The notes beneath the pieces are model-generated. The model saw nothing but the letters and a program-made list of their open reading frames with translations, was not told where the DNA came from and did no database searches. From Begonia masoniana (taxonomy: Eukaryota > Streptophyta > Magnoliopsida > Cucurbitales > Begoniaceae), in assembly GCA_022432975.1 (NCBI GenBank), contig CM039506.1:18942531-19006530 (forward strand): a stretch of 64,000 bases of DNA, read 5' to 3'. Positions within the stretch are counted from its first letter, which is position 1. The number at the start of each line of letters is the position of its first letter. Of this stretch, positions 40,401 through 54,767 are shown piece by piece. The position numbers and the translations under genes were made by a program.

Positions 40401-43400
40401 CGTTTGATGAAGTAAAAGAACCTTCACTCAATCGATTTGTTCCAAAAGAACTGAACGTATCAAGCTAATGAGGTTGACTGTTACATGACTTGTTGTTACA
40501 ACTGAAGTTATCCATTTCACCTTCAGGCTTTAACTTGAAGTGATGAGAACGAAGTGTATTGAGGACCCAATAAGCTTCATGGACCGCGTAATTAGGACCT
40601 AGTAATGCGTTTGATGAAGTAAAAGACCTTCAATTCAATCGATTTGTTCCAAAGACACTGAACGTATCAAGCTAATGAGGTTGACTGTTACATGACTTGT
40701 TGTTACAACGAAGTTATCCAATTTCACCTTCAAGGCTTTAACTTGAAGTGATGAGAACGAAGTGTATTGAGGACCCAATAAGCTTCCATGAATGCGTAAT
40801 TAGGACTTAGTAATGCGTTTGATGACGTAAAAGAACCTTCACTCAATCGATTGTTCTCAAAGAACTGAACGTATCAAGCTAATGAGGTTGACTGTTACAT
40901 GACTTGTTGTTACAACTGAAGTTATCCATTTCACCTTCAAGGCTTTACTTGAAGTGATGAGAACGAAGTGTATTGAGGACCAATAAGCTTCATGGACGCG
41001 TAATTAGGACTTAGTAATGCGTTGATGAAGTAAAAGAACCTTCACTTCAATCGATTTGTTCAAAAGAACTGAACGTATCAAGCTAATGAGGTTGACTGTT
41101 ACATGACTGTTGTTACAACTGAAGCTTATGCATTTCACCTTCAAGGCTTAACTTGAAGTGATTGAGAACGAAGTGTATTGAGGACCCAATAAGCTTCATG
41201 GATGCGTAATTAGGACTTAGTAATGCGTTTGATGAAGTAAAAGAACCTTCACTTCAATCGATTTGTTCCAAAAGAACTGAACGTATCAAGCTAATGAGGT
41301 TGACTGTTACATGACTTGTTGTTACAACGAAGTTATCCATTTCACCTTCAAGGCTTTAACTGGAAGTGATGAGAACGAAGTGTATTGAGTACCCAATAAG
41401 CTTCATGGACGCGTAACTAGGACTTAGTAATGCGTTTGATGAAGTAAAAGAGCCTTCACTTCAATCGATTTGTTCAAAAGAACTGAACGTATCAAGCTAA
41501 TGAGGTTGACTGTTACATGACTTGTTGTTACAACCGAAGTTATCCATTTCACCTTCAAGGCTTTAACTTGAAGTGATGAGAACGAAGTGTATTGAGGACC
41601 CAATAAGCTTCATGACGCGTAATTAGGACTTAGTTATGCGTTTGATGAAGTAAAAGAACCTTCACTTCAATCGATTTGTTCCAAAAGAACTAACGTATCA
41701 AGCTAATGAGGTTGACTGTTACATGACTTGTTGTTACAACCGAAGTTATCCATTTCACTTCAAGGCTTTAACTTGAAGTGATGAGAACGAAGTGTATTGA
41801 GACCCCAATAAGCTTCATGGACGCCGTAATTAGGACTTAGTAATGCGTTTGATGAAGTAAAGAACCTTCACTTCAATCGATTTGTTCCAAAGAACTGAAC
41901 GTATCAAGCTAATGAGGTTGACTGTTACATGACTTGTTGTTACAACCGCAGTTATCCATTTCACCTTCAAGGCTTTAACTTGAAGTGATGAGAACGAAGT
42001 GTATTGAGGACCCAATAAGCTTCATGGACGCGTAATTAGGACTTAGTAATGCGTTTGATGAAGTAAACGAAACTTCACTTCAATCGATTTGTTCCAAACG
42101 AACTGAACGTATCAAGCTAATGAGGTTGACTGTTACATGACTTGTTGTTACAACCGAAGTATCCATTTCACCTTCAAGGCTTTAACTTGAAGTGATGAGA
42201 ACGAAGTGTATTGAGGACCAATAAGCTTCATGGACGCGTAATTAGGACTTAGTAATGCGTTGATGAAGTAAAAGAACCTTCACTTCATCGATTTGTTCCA
42301 AAAGAACTGAACGTATCAAGCTAATGAGGTTGACTGTTACATGACTTGTTGTTACAACGAAGTTATCCATTTCACTTCAAGGCTTTAACTGAAGTGATGA
42401 GAACGAAGTGTATGAGGACCCAATAAGCTTCATGGACGCGTAATTAGGACTAGTAATGCGTTTGATGAAGTAAAAGAACCTTCACTTCAATCGATTTGTT
42501 TCAAAAGAACTGAACGTATCAAGCTAATGAGGTTGACTGTTACATGACTTGTTGTTACAACGAAGTTATCCATTTCACTTCAATCGATTGTTTCAAAAGA
42601 ACTGAACGTATCAAGCTAATGAGGTGACTGTTACATGACTTGTTGTTACAACGAAGTTATCCATTCACCTTCAAGGCTTTAACTGAAGTGATGAGACGAA
42701 GTGTATTGAGGACCCAATAAGCTTCATGGACGCGTAATTAGGACTTAGTAATGCGTTTGATGAAGTAAAGAACCTTCACTTCAATCGATTTGTTCCAAAA
42801 GAACTGAACGTATCAAGCTAATGAGGTTGACTGTTACATGACTTGTTGTTACAACGAAGTTATCCATTTCACCTTCAAGGCTTTAACTTGAAGTGATGAG
42901 AACGAAGTGTATTGAGGACCCAATAAGCTTCATGGACGCGTAATTAGACTTAGTAATGCGTTTGATGAAGTAAAAGAACATTCACTTCAATCGATTTGTT
43001 TCAAAAGAACTGAACGTATCAAGCTAATGAGGTTGACTGTTACATGACTTGTTGTTACAACCGAAGTTATCCATTTCACCTTCAAGGCTTTAACTTGAAG
43101 TGATGAGAACGAAGTGTATTGAGGACCCAATAAGCTTCATGGACGCGTAATTAGGACTTAGTAATGCGTTTGATGAAGTAAAAGAACCTTCACTTCAATC
43201 GATTTGTTCCAAAAGAACTGAACGTATCAAGCAAATGAGGTTGACTGTTACATGACTTGTTGTTACCACCGAAGTTATCCATTTCACCTTCAAAGCTTTA
43301 ACTTGAAGTGATCAGAACTAAGTGTATTGAGGACGCAATAAGCTTCATGGACGCGAAATTAGGACTTAGTAATGCGTTTGATGAAGTAAAAGAACCTTCA

Positions 43401-46400
43401 CTCAATCGATTTGTTCCAAAGAACTGAACGTATCAAGCTAATGAGGTTGACTGTTACATGACTTGTTGTTACAACGAAGTATCCATTTCACCTTCAAGGC
43501 TTTAACTTGAAGTGATGAGAACGAAGTTTATTGATGACCAATAAGCTTCATGGACGCGTAATTAGGACTTAGTAATGCGTTTGATGAAGTAAAGAACCTT
43601 CACTTCAATCGATTGTTCCAAAAGAACTGAACGTATCAAGCTAATGAGGTTGACTGTTACATGACTTGTTGTTACAACCGAAGTTACCATTTCACCTTCA
43701 AGGCTTTAACTTGAAGGATGAGAACGAAGTGTATTGAGGACCCAATAAGCTTCATGGAAGCGTAATTACGACTAGTATTTCGTTTATGAAGTAAAAGAAC
43801 ATTCACTTCATCAGATTTGTTCCAAAACAACTGAACGATCAAGATAATGAGGTTGACTGTTACATGGACTTGTTGTTACAACAGAAGTCATCCATTTCCC
43901 TTCAAGGCTTTAACTTGAAGTGAAGAGAACGAAGTGTATTGAGACCACATAAGCTTCATGGACGCGTAATTAGGACTTAGTAATACGTTTGATGAAGTAA
44001 AGAACCTTTCACTCAATTGATTTGTCCAAAGAACTGAACGGATCAAGCTAATGAGGTGACTGTTACATGACCTTGTTGTTACAACCGAAGTTAGCCATTT
44101 CACCTTAAGGCTTTACTTGAAGTGATGAGAAACGAAGTGTATTGATGACCCAATAAGCTTCATGGACGTGTGATTAGGACTTAGTAATGCGTTCGATTAA
44201 GTAAAAGAACCTTCACTTCAATCGATTTGTTTCAAAAGAACTGAAAGTATCAAGTTAATGAGGTTTACTGTTACATGACTTGTTGTTACAACCGAAGTTA
44301 TCCATTTCACCTTCAAGGCTTTAACTTGAAGTGATGAGAACGAAGTGTATTGAGGACCCAATAAGCTTCATGGACGCGTAATTAGGACTTAGTAATGCGT
44401 TGATGAAGTAAAAGAACCTTCACTTCAATCGATTTGTTCCAAAACAACTGAACGTATCAAGCTAATGAGGTTGACTGTTACATGACTTGTTGTTACAACC
44501 GAAGTTATCCATTTCACCTTCAAGGCTTTAACTTGAAGTGATCAGAACGAAGTGTATTGAGGACCCAATAAGCTTCATGGACGCGTAATTAGGACTTAGT
44601 AATGCGTTTGATGAAGTAAAAGAACCTTCACTTCAATCGATTTGTTCCAAAAGAACTGAACGTATCAAGCTAATGAGGTTGACTGTTACATGACTTGTTG
44701 TTACAACTGAAGTTATCCATTTCACCTTCAAGGCTTTAACTTGAAGTGATGAGAACGAAGTGTATTGAGGACCCAATAAGCTTCATGGACGCGTAATTAG
44801 ACTTAGTAATGCGTTTGATGAAGTAAAAGAACCTTCACTTCAATCGATTTGTTCTAAAAGAACTGAACGTATCAAGCTAATGAGGTTGACTGTTACATGA
44901 CTTGTTGTTACAACCGAAGTTATCCATTTCACCTTCAAGGCTTTAACTTGAAGTGATGAGAACGAAGTGTATTGAGGACCCAATAAGCTTCATGGACGTG
45001 TACTTAGGACTTAGTAATGCGTTTGATGAAGTAAAAGAACCTTCACTTCAATCGATTTGTTCCAAAAGAACTGAACGTATCAAGCTAATGAGGTTGACTG
45101 TTACATGACTTGTTGTTACAACCGAAGTTATCCATTTCACCTTCAAGGCTTTAACTTGAAGTGATGAGAACGAAGTGTATTGAGGACCCAATAAGCTTCA
45201 TGGACGCGTAATTAGGACTTAGTAATGCGTTTGATGAAGTAAAAGAACCTTCACTTCAATCGATTTGTTCAAAAGAACTGAACGTATCAAGCTAATGAGG
45301 TTGACTGTTACATGACTTGTTGTTACAACCGAAGTTATCCATTTCACCTTCAAGGCTTTAACTTGAAGTGATGAGAACGAAGTGTATTGAGGACCCAATA
45401 AGCTTCATGGACGCGTAATTAGGACTTAGTAATGCGTTTGATGAAGTAAAAGAACCTTCACTTCAATCGATTTGTTTCCAAAAGAACTGAACGTATCAAG
45501 CTAATGAGGTTGACTGTTACATGACTTGTTGTTACAACCGAGTTATCCATTTCACCTTCAAGGCTTTAACTTGAAGTGATGAGAACGAAGTGTATTGAGG
45601 ACCCATAAGCTTCATGGACGCGTAATTAGGACTTAGTAATGCGTTTGATGAAGTAAAAGAACCTTCACTTCAATCGATTTGTTTCAATTAACTGAACGTA
45701 TCAAGCTAATGAGGTTGACTGTTACATGACTTGTTGTTACAACTGAAGTTATCCATTTCACCTTCAAGGCTTTAACTTGAAGTGATGAGAACGAAGTGTA
45801 TTGAGGACCCAATAAGCTTCATGGACGCGTAATTAGGACTTAGTAATGCGTTTGATGAAGTAAAAGAACCTTCACTTCAATCGATTTGTTCTAAAAGAAC
45901 TGAACGTATCAAGCTAATGAGGTTGACTGTTACATGACTTGTTGTTACAATTGAAGTTATCCATTTTTCCTTCAAGGCTTTAACTTGAAGTGATGCAGAA
46001 CGAAGTGTATTGAGGACCCAATAAGCTTCATGGACGCGTAATTAGGACTTAGTAATGCGTTTGATGAAGTAAAAGAACCTTCACTTCAATCGATTTGTTC
46101 CAAAGAACTGAACGTATCAAGCTAATGAGGTTGACTGTTACATGACTTGTTGTTAGAACCGAAGTTATCCATTTCACCTTCAAGGCTTTAACTTGAAGTG
46201 ATAGAACGAAGTGTATTGAGGACCCAATAAGCTTCATGGACGCGTAATTAGGACTTAGTAATGCGTTTGATGAAGTAAAAGAACCTTCACTTCAATCGAT
46301 TTTTTCCAAAACAACTAAACGTATCAAGCTATTGAGGTTGACTATTACATGACTTGTTGTTACAACCGAAGTTATCCATTTCACCTTCAATGCTTTAACT

Positions 46401-49400
46401 TGAAGTGATGAGAACGAAGTGCATTGAGGACCCAATAAGCTTCATGGACGCGTAATTAGACTTAGGAATGCGTTTGATGAAGTAAAAGAACCGACACTTC
46501 AATCGATTTGTTCCAAGACAACAGAATGTATCAAGCTAATGAGGTTGACTGTTACATGACTTGTTGTTACAACCGAAGTTATCCATTTCACCTTCAAGGC
46601 TTTAACTTGAAGTGATGAGAACGAAGTGTATTGAGGACCCAATAAGCTTCATGGACGCGTAATTAGGACTTAGTAATGCGTTTGATGAAGTAAAAGAACC
46701 TTCACTTCAATCGATTTGTTCCAGAAGAACTGAACGTATCAAGCTAATGAGGTTGACTGTTACATGACTTGTTGTTACAACCGAAGTTATCCATTTCACC
46801 TTCAGGCTTTAACTTGAAGTGATGAGAACGAAGTGTATTGAGGACCAATAAGCTTCATGGACGCGTAATTAGGACTTAGTAATGCGTTTGATGAAGTAAA
46901 AGAACCTTCACTTCAATCGATTTGTTCCAAAAGAACTGAACGTATCAAGCTAATGAGGTTGACTGTTACATGACTTGTTGTTACAACCGAAGTTATCCAT
47001 TTCACCTTCAGGCTTTACCTTGAAGTGATGAGAACGAAGTGTATTGAGGACCCAATAAGCATCATGGACGCGTAATTAGGACTTAGTAAAGCGTTTGATG
47101 AAGTAAAAGAACCTTCACTTCAATCGATTTGTTCCAAAAGAACTGAACGTATCAAGCTAATGAGGTTGACTGTTACATGACTTGTTGTTACAACCGAAGT
47201 TATCCATTTCACCTTCAAGGCTTTAACTTGAAGTGATGAGAACGAAGTGTATTGAGGACCCAATAAGCTTCATGGACGCGTAATTAGGACTTAGTAATGC
47301 GTTTGATGAAGTAAAAGAACCTTCACTTCAATCGATTTGTTCCAAAAGAACTGAACGTATCAAGCTAATGAGGTTGACTGTTACATGACTTGTTGTTACA
47401 ACCGAAGTTATCCATTTCACCTTTAAGGCTTTAACTTGAAGTGATGAGAACGAAGTGTATTGAGGACCCAATAAGCTTCATGGACGCCGTAATTAGGACT
47501 TAGTAATGCGTTTGATGAAGTAAAGAACCTTCATCTCACTCGATTTGTTCTAAAGAACTGAAGTATCAAGCTAATGAGGTTGACTGTTACATGACTTGTT
47601 ATTACAACTGAAGTTATCCATTTCTCATTCAAGGCTTTAACTTGAAGTGATGAGAACGAACTGTACTGAGGACCCAATAAGCGTCATGGACGCGTAATTA
47701 GGACTTAATAATGCGTTTGATGAAGTAAAACATCCTTCACTTCAATCGATTGTTCTAAAAGAACTGAACGTATCAAGCTAATGAGGTTGACTGTTAACTG
47801 ACTTGTTGTTACAACTGAAGTTATCATTTTCACTTCAAGGCTTTAACTTGAAGTGATGAGAACGAAGTGTATTGAGGACCCAATAAGCTTCATGGACGCG
47901 TAATTAGGACTTAGTAATGCGTTTGATGAAGTAAAAGAACCTTCACTTCAATCGATTTGTTTCAAAAGAACTGAACGTATCAAGCTAATGAGGTTGACTG
48001 TTACATGACTTGTTGTTACAACTGAAGTTATCCATTTCACCTTCAAGGCTTTAACTTGAAGTGATGAGAACGAAGTGTATTGAGGACCCAATAAGCTTCA
48101 TGGACGCGTAATTAGGACTTAGTAATGCGTTTGATGAAGTAAAAGAACCTTCACTTCAATCGATTTGTTCCAAAACAACTGAACGTATCAAGCTAATGAG
48201 GTTGACTGTTACATGACTTGTTGTTACAACCGAAGTTATCCATTTCACCTTCAAGGCTTTAACTTGAAGTGATGAGAACGAAGTGTATTGAGGACCCAAT
48301 AAGCTTCATGGACGAGTAATTAGGACTTAGTAATGCGGTTGATGAAGTAAAAGAACCTTCACTTCAATCGATTTGTTCAAAAGAACTGAACGTATCAAGC
48401 TAATGAGGTTGACTGTTACATGACTTGTTGTTACAACCGAAGTTATCCATTTCACCTTCAAGGCTTTAACTTGAAGTGATGAGAACGAAGTGTATTGAGG
48501 ACCCAATAAGCTTCATGGACGCGTAATTAGGACTTAGTAATGCGTTTGATGAAGTAAAGAACCTTCACTTCAATCGATTTGTTTCCAAAAGAACTGAACG
48601 TATCAAGTTAATGAGGTTGACTGTTACATGACTTGTTGTTACAACCGAAGTTATCCATTTCACCTTCAAGGCTTTAACTTGAAGTGATGAGAACGAAGTG
48701 TATTGAGGACCCAATAAGCTTCATGGACGCGTAATTAGGACTTAGTAATGCGTTTGATGAAGTAAAAGAACCTTCACTTCAATCGATTTGTTCCAAAAGA
48801 ACTGAACGTATCAACTGAGGCCTTATCCATTTCACCTTCAAGGCTTTAAATTAAGTGATGAGAACGAAGTGTATTGAGGACCCAATAAGCTTCCATGGAA
48901 GCGTAATTAGGACTTAGTAATGCGTTCTGATGAAGTAAAAGAACCTTCACTTCAATCGATTTGTTCTCAAAAGCAACTGAACGTATCAAGCTAATGAGGT
49001 TGACTGTACATGACTTGTTGTTACAACTGAAGTTATCCATTTTACCTTCAAGGCTTAACTTGAGAGTGATGAGAATCGAAGTGTATTGAGGGAACCAATA
49101 AGCTTCCTCGGACGCGTACTTAGGGACTTAGTAATGGTTTGATGAAGTAAAAGAACCTTCATTATCAACGATTTGTTCCAAAAGAACTGAACGTATCAAG
49201 CTAATGAGGTTGACCTGTTACATGCTTGTTGTTACAACTGCAGCTTTCATTTCACCTTCAAGGCTTTACTTGAAGTGATGAGAACGAAGTGTATTGAGGA
49301 CCCAATAAGTTTCATGGACGTGTAATTTTCACTTAGTAATGCATTTGATGAAGTAAAAGAACCCTTCACTTCAATCGATTTGTTCCAAAACAACTGAACG

Positions 49401-52400
49401 TATCAAGCTAATGAGGTTGACTGTTACATGACTTGTTGTTACAACGAAGTATCCATTTCCACCTTCAAGGCTTTAACTTGAAGTGATGAGAACGAAGTGT
49501 ATTGAGGACCCAATAAGCTTCATGGACGCGTAATTAGGACTTAGTAATACGTTTGATGAAGTAAAAGAACCTTCACTATCAATCGATTTGTTCCAAAAGA
49601 ACTGAACGTATCAAGCTAATGAGGTTGACTGTTACATGACTTGTTGTTACAACTGAAGTTATCCATTTCACCTTCAAGGCTTTAACTTGAAGTGATGAGA
49701 ACGAAGTGTATTGAGGACCCAATAAGCTTCATGGACGCGTAATTAGGACTTAGTAATGCGTTTGATGAAGTAAAAGAACCTTCACTTCAATCGATTTGTT
49801 TCAAAAGAACTGAACGTATCAAGCTAATGAGGTTGACTGTTACATGACTTGTTGTTACAACCGAAGTTATCCATTTCACCTTCAATGCTTTAACTTGAAG
49901 TGATGAGAACGAAGTGCTTTGAGGACACAATAAGCTTCATGGACGCGTAATTAGGACATTAGTAATGCGTTTGATGAAGTAAAAGAACCTTCACATTCAA
50001 TCGATTTGTTCCAAAACACTGAACGTATCAAGCTAATGAGGTTGACTGTTACATGACTTGTTGTTACAACCGAAGTTATCCATTTCACCTTCAAGGCTTT
50101 AACTTGAAGTGATGAGAACGAAGTGTATTGAGGACCCAATAAGCTTCATGGACGCGTAATTAGACTTAGTAATGCGTTTGATGAAGTAAAAGAACCTTCA
50201 CTTCAATCGATTTGTTTCAAAAGAGTTGAACGTATCAAGCTAATGAGGTTTACTTTTACATGACTTGTGTTACAACTAAAGTTATCCATTTTACCTTCAA
50301 GGCTTTATCTTGAAGTGATGAGAGCGAAGTGAATTGAGGACCCAATAAGCTTCATAGACGCGTAATTAGGACTTAGTAATGCGTTTGATGAAGTAAAAGA
50401 ACCTTCACTTCAATCGATTTGTTCCAAAAGAACTGAACGTATCAAGCTAATGAGGTTGACTGTTACATGACTTGTTGTTACAACCGAAGTTATCCATTTC
50501 ACCTTCAATGCTTTAACTTGAAGTGATGAGAACGAAGTGCTTTGAGGACCCAATAAGCTTCATGGACGCGTAATTAGACATAGGAATGCGTTTGACGAAG
50601 TAAAAGAACCTTCACTTCAATCGATTTGTTCCAAAACAACTGAACGTATCAAGCTAATGAGGTTGACTGTTACATGACTTGTTGTTACAACCGAAGTTAT
50701 CCATTTCACCTTCAAGGCTTTAACTTGAAGTGATGAGAACGAAGTGTATTGAGGACCCAATAAACTTCATGGACGCGTGATTAGGACTTAGTAATGCGTT
50801 TGATGAAGTAAAAGAACCTTCACTTCAATCGATTTGTTCCAAAGAACTGAACGTATCAAGCTAATGAGGTTGACTGTTACATGACTTGTTGTTACAACTG
50901 AGGCTTTGCATTTCACCTTCGAGGCTTTAACTTGAAGTGATGAGAACGAAGTGTATTGAGGACCCAATAAGCTTCATGGACGCGTAATTAGACTAGTAAT
51001 GCGTTTGATGAAGTAAAAGAACCTTCACTTCAATCGATTTGTTCCAAACAACTGAACGTATCAAGCTAATGAGGTTGACTGTTACATGACTTGTTGTTAC
51101 AACCGAAGTAATCCATTTCACCTTCAAGGCTTTAACTTGAAGTGAAGAGAACGAAGTGTATTGAGGACCCAATAAGCTTCATGGACGCGTAATTAGGACT
51201 TAGTAATACGTTGATGAAGTAAAAGAACCTTCATATCAATGATTTGTTCCAAAAGAACTGAACGTATCAAGCTAATGAGGTTGACTGTTACAGACTTGTT
51301 GTTACAACCGAAGTTATCCATTTTCACCTTCAAGGCTTTAACTTGAAGTGATGAGAACGAAGTGTATTGAGGACCCAATTAGCTTCATGAACGCGTAATT
51401 AGGACTTAGTAATGCGTTTGATGAAGTAAAAGAACCTTCACTTCAATCGATTTGTTCTAAAAGAACTGAACGTATCAAGCTAATGAGGTTGACTGTTACA
51501 TGACTTGTTGTTACAACCGAAGTTATCCATTTCACCTTCAGGCTTTAACTTGAAGTGATGAGAACGAAGTTATTGAGGACCCAATAAGCTTCATGGACGC
51601 GTAATTAGGACTTAGTAATGCGTTTGATGAAGTAAAAAGAACCTTCACTTCAATCGATTTGTTCCAAAACAACTGAACGTATCAAGCTAATGAGGTTGAC
51701 TGTTACATGACTTGTTGTTACAACCGAAGTAATCCATTTCACCTTCAAGGCTTTAACTTGAAGTGAAGAGAACGAAGTGTATTGAGGACCCAATAAGCTT
51801 CATGGACGCGTAATTAGGACTTAGTAATACGTCTGATGAAGTAAAAGAACCTTCATATCAATTGATTTGTTCCAAAAGAACTGAACGTATCAAGCTAAGG
51901 AGGTTGACTGTTACATGACTTGTTGTTACAACCGAAGTTATCCATTTCACCTTCAAGGCTTTAACTTGAAGTGATGAGAACGAAGTGTATTGATGACCCA
52001 ATAAGCTTCATGGACGTGTGATTAGGACTTAGTAATGCGTTCGATTAAGTAAAAGAACCTTCACTTCAATCGATTTGTTTCCAAAAGACTGAACGTATCA
52101 AGCTAATGAGGTTGACTGTTACATGACTTGTTGTTACAACCGAAGTAATCCATTTCACCTTCAAGGCTTTAACTTGAAGTGAAAGAGAACGAAGTGTATT
52201 GAGGACCCAATAAGCTTCATGGACGCGTAATTAGGACTTAGTAATGCGTTTGATGAAGTAAAAGAACCTTCACTTCAATCGATTTGTTCTAAAAGAACTG
52301 AACGTATCAAGCTAATGAGGTTGACTGTTACATGACTTGTTGTTACAACCGAAGCTTTCCATTTCACCTTCAAGGCTTTAACTTGAAGTGATGAGAACGA

Positions 52401-53429
52401 AGTGTATTGAGGACCCAATAAGCTTCATGGACGCGTAATTAGGACTTAGTAATGCGTCTGATGAAGTAAAAGACCTTCACTTCAATCGATTTGTTCCAAA
52501 AGAACTGAACGTATCAAGCTATGAGGTTGACTGTTACATGACTTGTTGTTACAACGAAGTTATCATTTCACCTTCAAGGCTTTAACTTGAAGTGAAGAGA
52601 ACGAAGTGTATTGAGGACCCAATAAGCTTCATGGACGCGTAATTAGGACTTAGTAATACTTTTGATGAAGTAAAAGAACCTTCATATCAATCGATTTGTT
52701 CCAAAAGAGCTGAACGTATCAAGCTAATGAGGTTGACTGTTACATGACTTGTTGTTAGAACCGAAGTTATCCATTTCACCTTTAAGGCTTTAACTTGAAG
52801 TGATGAGAACAAAGTGTATTGAGGACCCAATAAGCTTCATGGACGCGTAATGACGACTTAGTAATGCGTTAATGAAGTAAAAAGAACCTTCACTTCAATC
52901 GATTGTTCAAAAGAACTGAACGTATCAAGCTAATGAGGTTGACTGTTACATGAGTTGTTGTTACAACTGAAGTTATCCATTTTACCTTCAAGGCTTTAAC
53001 TTGAAGTGATGAGAACGAAGTGAATTGAGGACCCAATAAGCTTCATAGACGCGTAATTAGGACTTAGTAATGCGTTTGATGAAGTAAAAGAACCTTCACT
53101 TCAATCAATTTGTTCCAAAACAACTGAACGTATCAAGCTAATGTGGTTGACTGTTACATGACTAGTTGTTACAACCGAAGTTATCCATTTCACCTTCAAG
53201 GCTTTAACTGAAGTGATGAGAACGAAGTTTATTGAGGACCCAATAGCTTCATGGACGTGTAATTAGGACTTAGTAATACGTTTGATGAAGTAAAAGAACC
53301 TCATATCAATCGATTTGTTTCAAAAGAACTGAACGTATCAAGCTAATGAGGTTGACTGTTACATGACTTGTTGTTACAACTGAAGTTATCCATTTCACCT
53401 TCAGGCTTTTAACTTGAAGTGATGAGAAC
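34476..53429 (+). repeat. 208-bp satellite array, about 91 monomers
   Basis: Continuous head-to-tail monomers in the same orientation as the left array. 34476-39100 is the more substitution-rich part (for example agagatcagaacg for agtgatgagaacg, and gatgaccaaataag variants). About 39100-53400 is close to consensus but scattered with single-base deletions in short homopolymers. Irregular monomers: a 29-bp local duplication near 39661-39690, a monomer lacking about 130 bp near 42565-42590 (joined at ttcac), and one lacking about 38 bp near 48814. Minus-strand frames of 60-80 codons recur because of the repeat; they are not genes. Confidence 0.97.
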
Positions 53430-54137
53430 TGATGCGAACCTCGGATCGAAAGGACCCGGGACCCGACAACAACGGGGAAGAATTCAAAGGAACGCCGTTT
53501 CGATTCAAGAAAAACAGTAAGGAACAAGACCCCAATCGAAGAATTCGATGGAACCTAGTTACAAACAGTGCTTGACCCGAGAACACACATGTTGGCTGAA
53601 CCAAAGCTATCAAACGGAGCTTGACCCAGACCAAACTCGTTGCGTCAGAACCAAGTATCAAGCAAGATTCTTCAAGCGTGAGATGATATCTGATCATGTC
53701 AAGGATCATCATCTCATACGTTAGTAGTTTTTATTTTAATTTCGGGTTTTTAATTATAGTTTAATTTTAATGTGTAGCTATTTAATGGCGCATATTGATT
53801 AAGAGGAAGAACAAGTTTGAATTAAAAATTGAGTGTTTTCTTTAGAGAGGATTTCTCTTTAGTTCTTTGCGAAGAACAACGATCATTTCAAGTCAGCTTA
53901 AGAATCTGATTGATAGCTTTGGTTCTTCCAACGAGTTTGGTCTGGGTCAAGCCCTGTTTTGATAGCTTGTCAGCCAACAGGTGGGGCTGGGTCAAGCTCC
54001 TGTTTTGATAACTAGGGTTCCATCGAATTCTTGATTGGGGTCTTAGGTCTTCTTTGTTCTTGAATCGAAAAAGGGTTCCTTTTGAATTATCTGCGCTGTT
54101 GTCGGGCCGGTTCCTTTCGACTCCGAGGTTCGCATCA
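53430..54137. mobile_element. 708-bp palindromic TG...CA insertion, first copy
   Basis: Begins TGATGCGAACCTCGG and ends CCGAGGTTCGCATCA, flanked by AGAAC (53425-53429 and 54138-54142), which restores the satellite monomer gatgagaacgaag. Arms of about 270 bp are inverted copies of each other with scattered mismatches; the centre of about 160 bp is AT-rich with TATTTAA near 53778. TG...CA ends and a 5-bp duplication indicate LTR-integrase insertion, so a solo LTR with a self-complementary sequence is the simplest reading. No protein-coding content. Confidence 0.85.
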
Positions 54138-54767
54138 AGAACGAAGTGTATTGAGGACCCAATAGCTTCATGGACGGTAATTACGACTTAGTAATGCGTT
54201 TAATGAAGAAAAAGAACCTTCACTTCAATCGATTTGTTTCAAAAGAACTGAACGTATCAAGCTAATGAGGTTGACTGTTACATGAGTTGTTGTTACAACT
54301 GAAGTTATCCATTTTACCTTCAAGGCTTTAACTTGAAGGTGATGAGAACGAAGTGAATTGAGGACCCAATAAGCTTCATAGACGCGTAATTAGGACTTAG
54401 TAATGCGTGTTTGATGAAGTAAAAGAACCTTCACTTCAATCAATTTGTTCCAAAACAACTGAACGTATCAAGCTAATGTGGTTGACTGTTACATGACTAG
54501 TTGTTACAACCGAAGTTATCCATTTCACCTTCAAGGCTTTAACTGAAAGTGATGAGAACGAAGTTTATTGAGGACCCAATAAGCTTCATGGACGTGTAAT
54601 TAGGACTTAGTAATACGTTTGATGAAGTAAAAGAACCTTCATATCAATCGATTTGTTCCTAAAGAACTGAACGTATTAAGCTAATGAGGTTGACTGTTAC
54701 ATGACTTGTTGTTACAACTGAAGTTATCCATTTCACCTTCATGGCTTTAACTTGAAGTGATGAGAAC
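54138..54767 (+). repeat. three 208-bp satellite monomers between the two palindromic insertions
   Basis: Same variant order as 52806-53429; see the tandem duplication. Confidence 0.95.

Noticed and set aside
35962..53527. Recurrent 60-80 codon minus-strand frames with similar peptides (for example FSSLQVKALKVKWITS)
   Set aside because: They are one reading of the satellite monomer. 208 is not a multiple of 3, so no frame continues across monomers, and indels break them freely.
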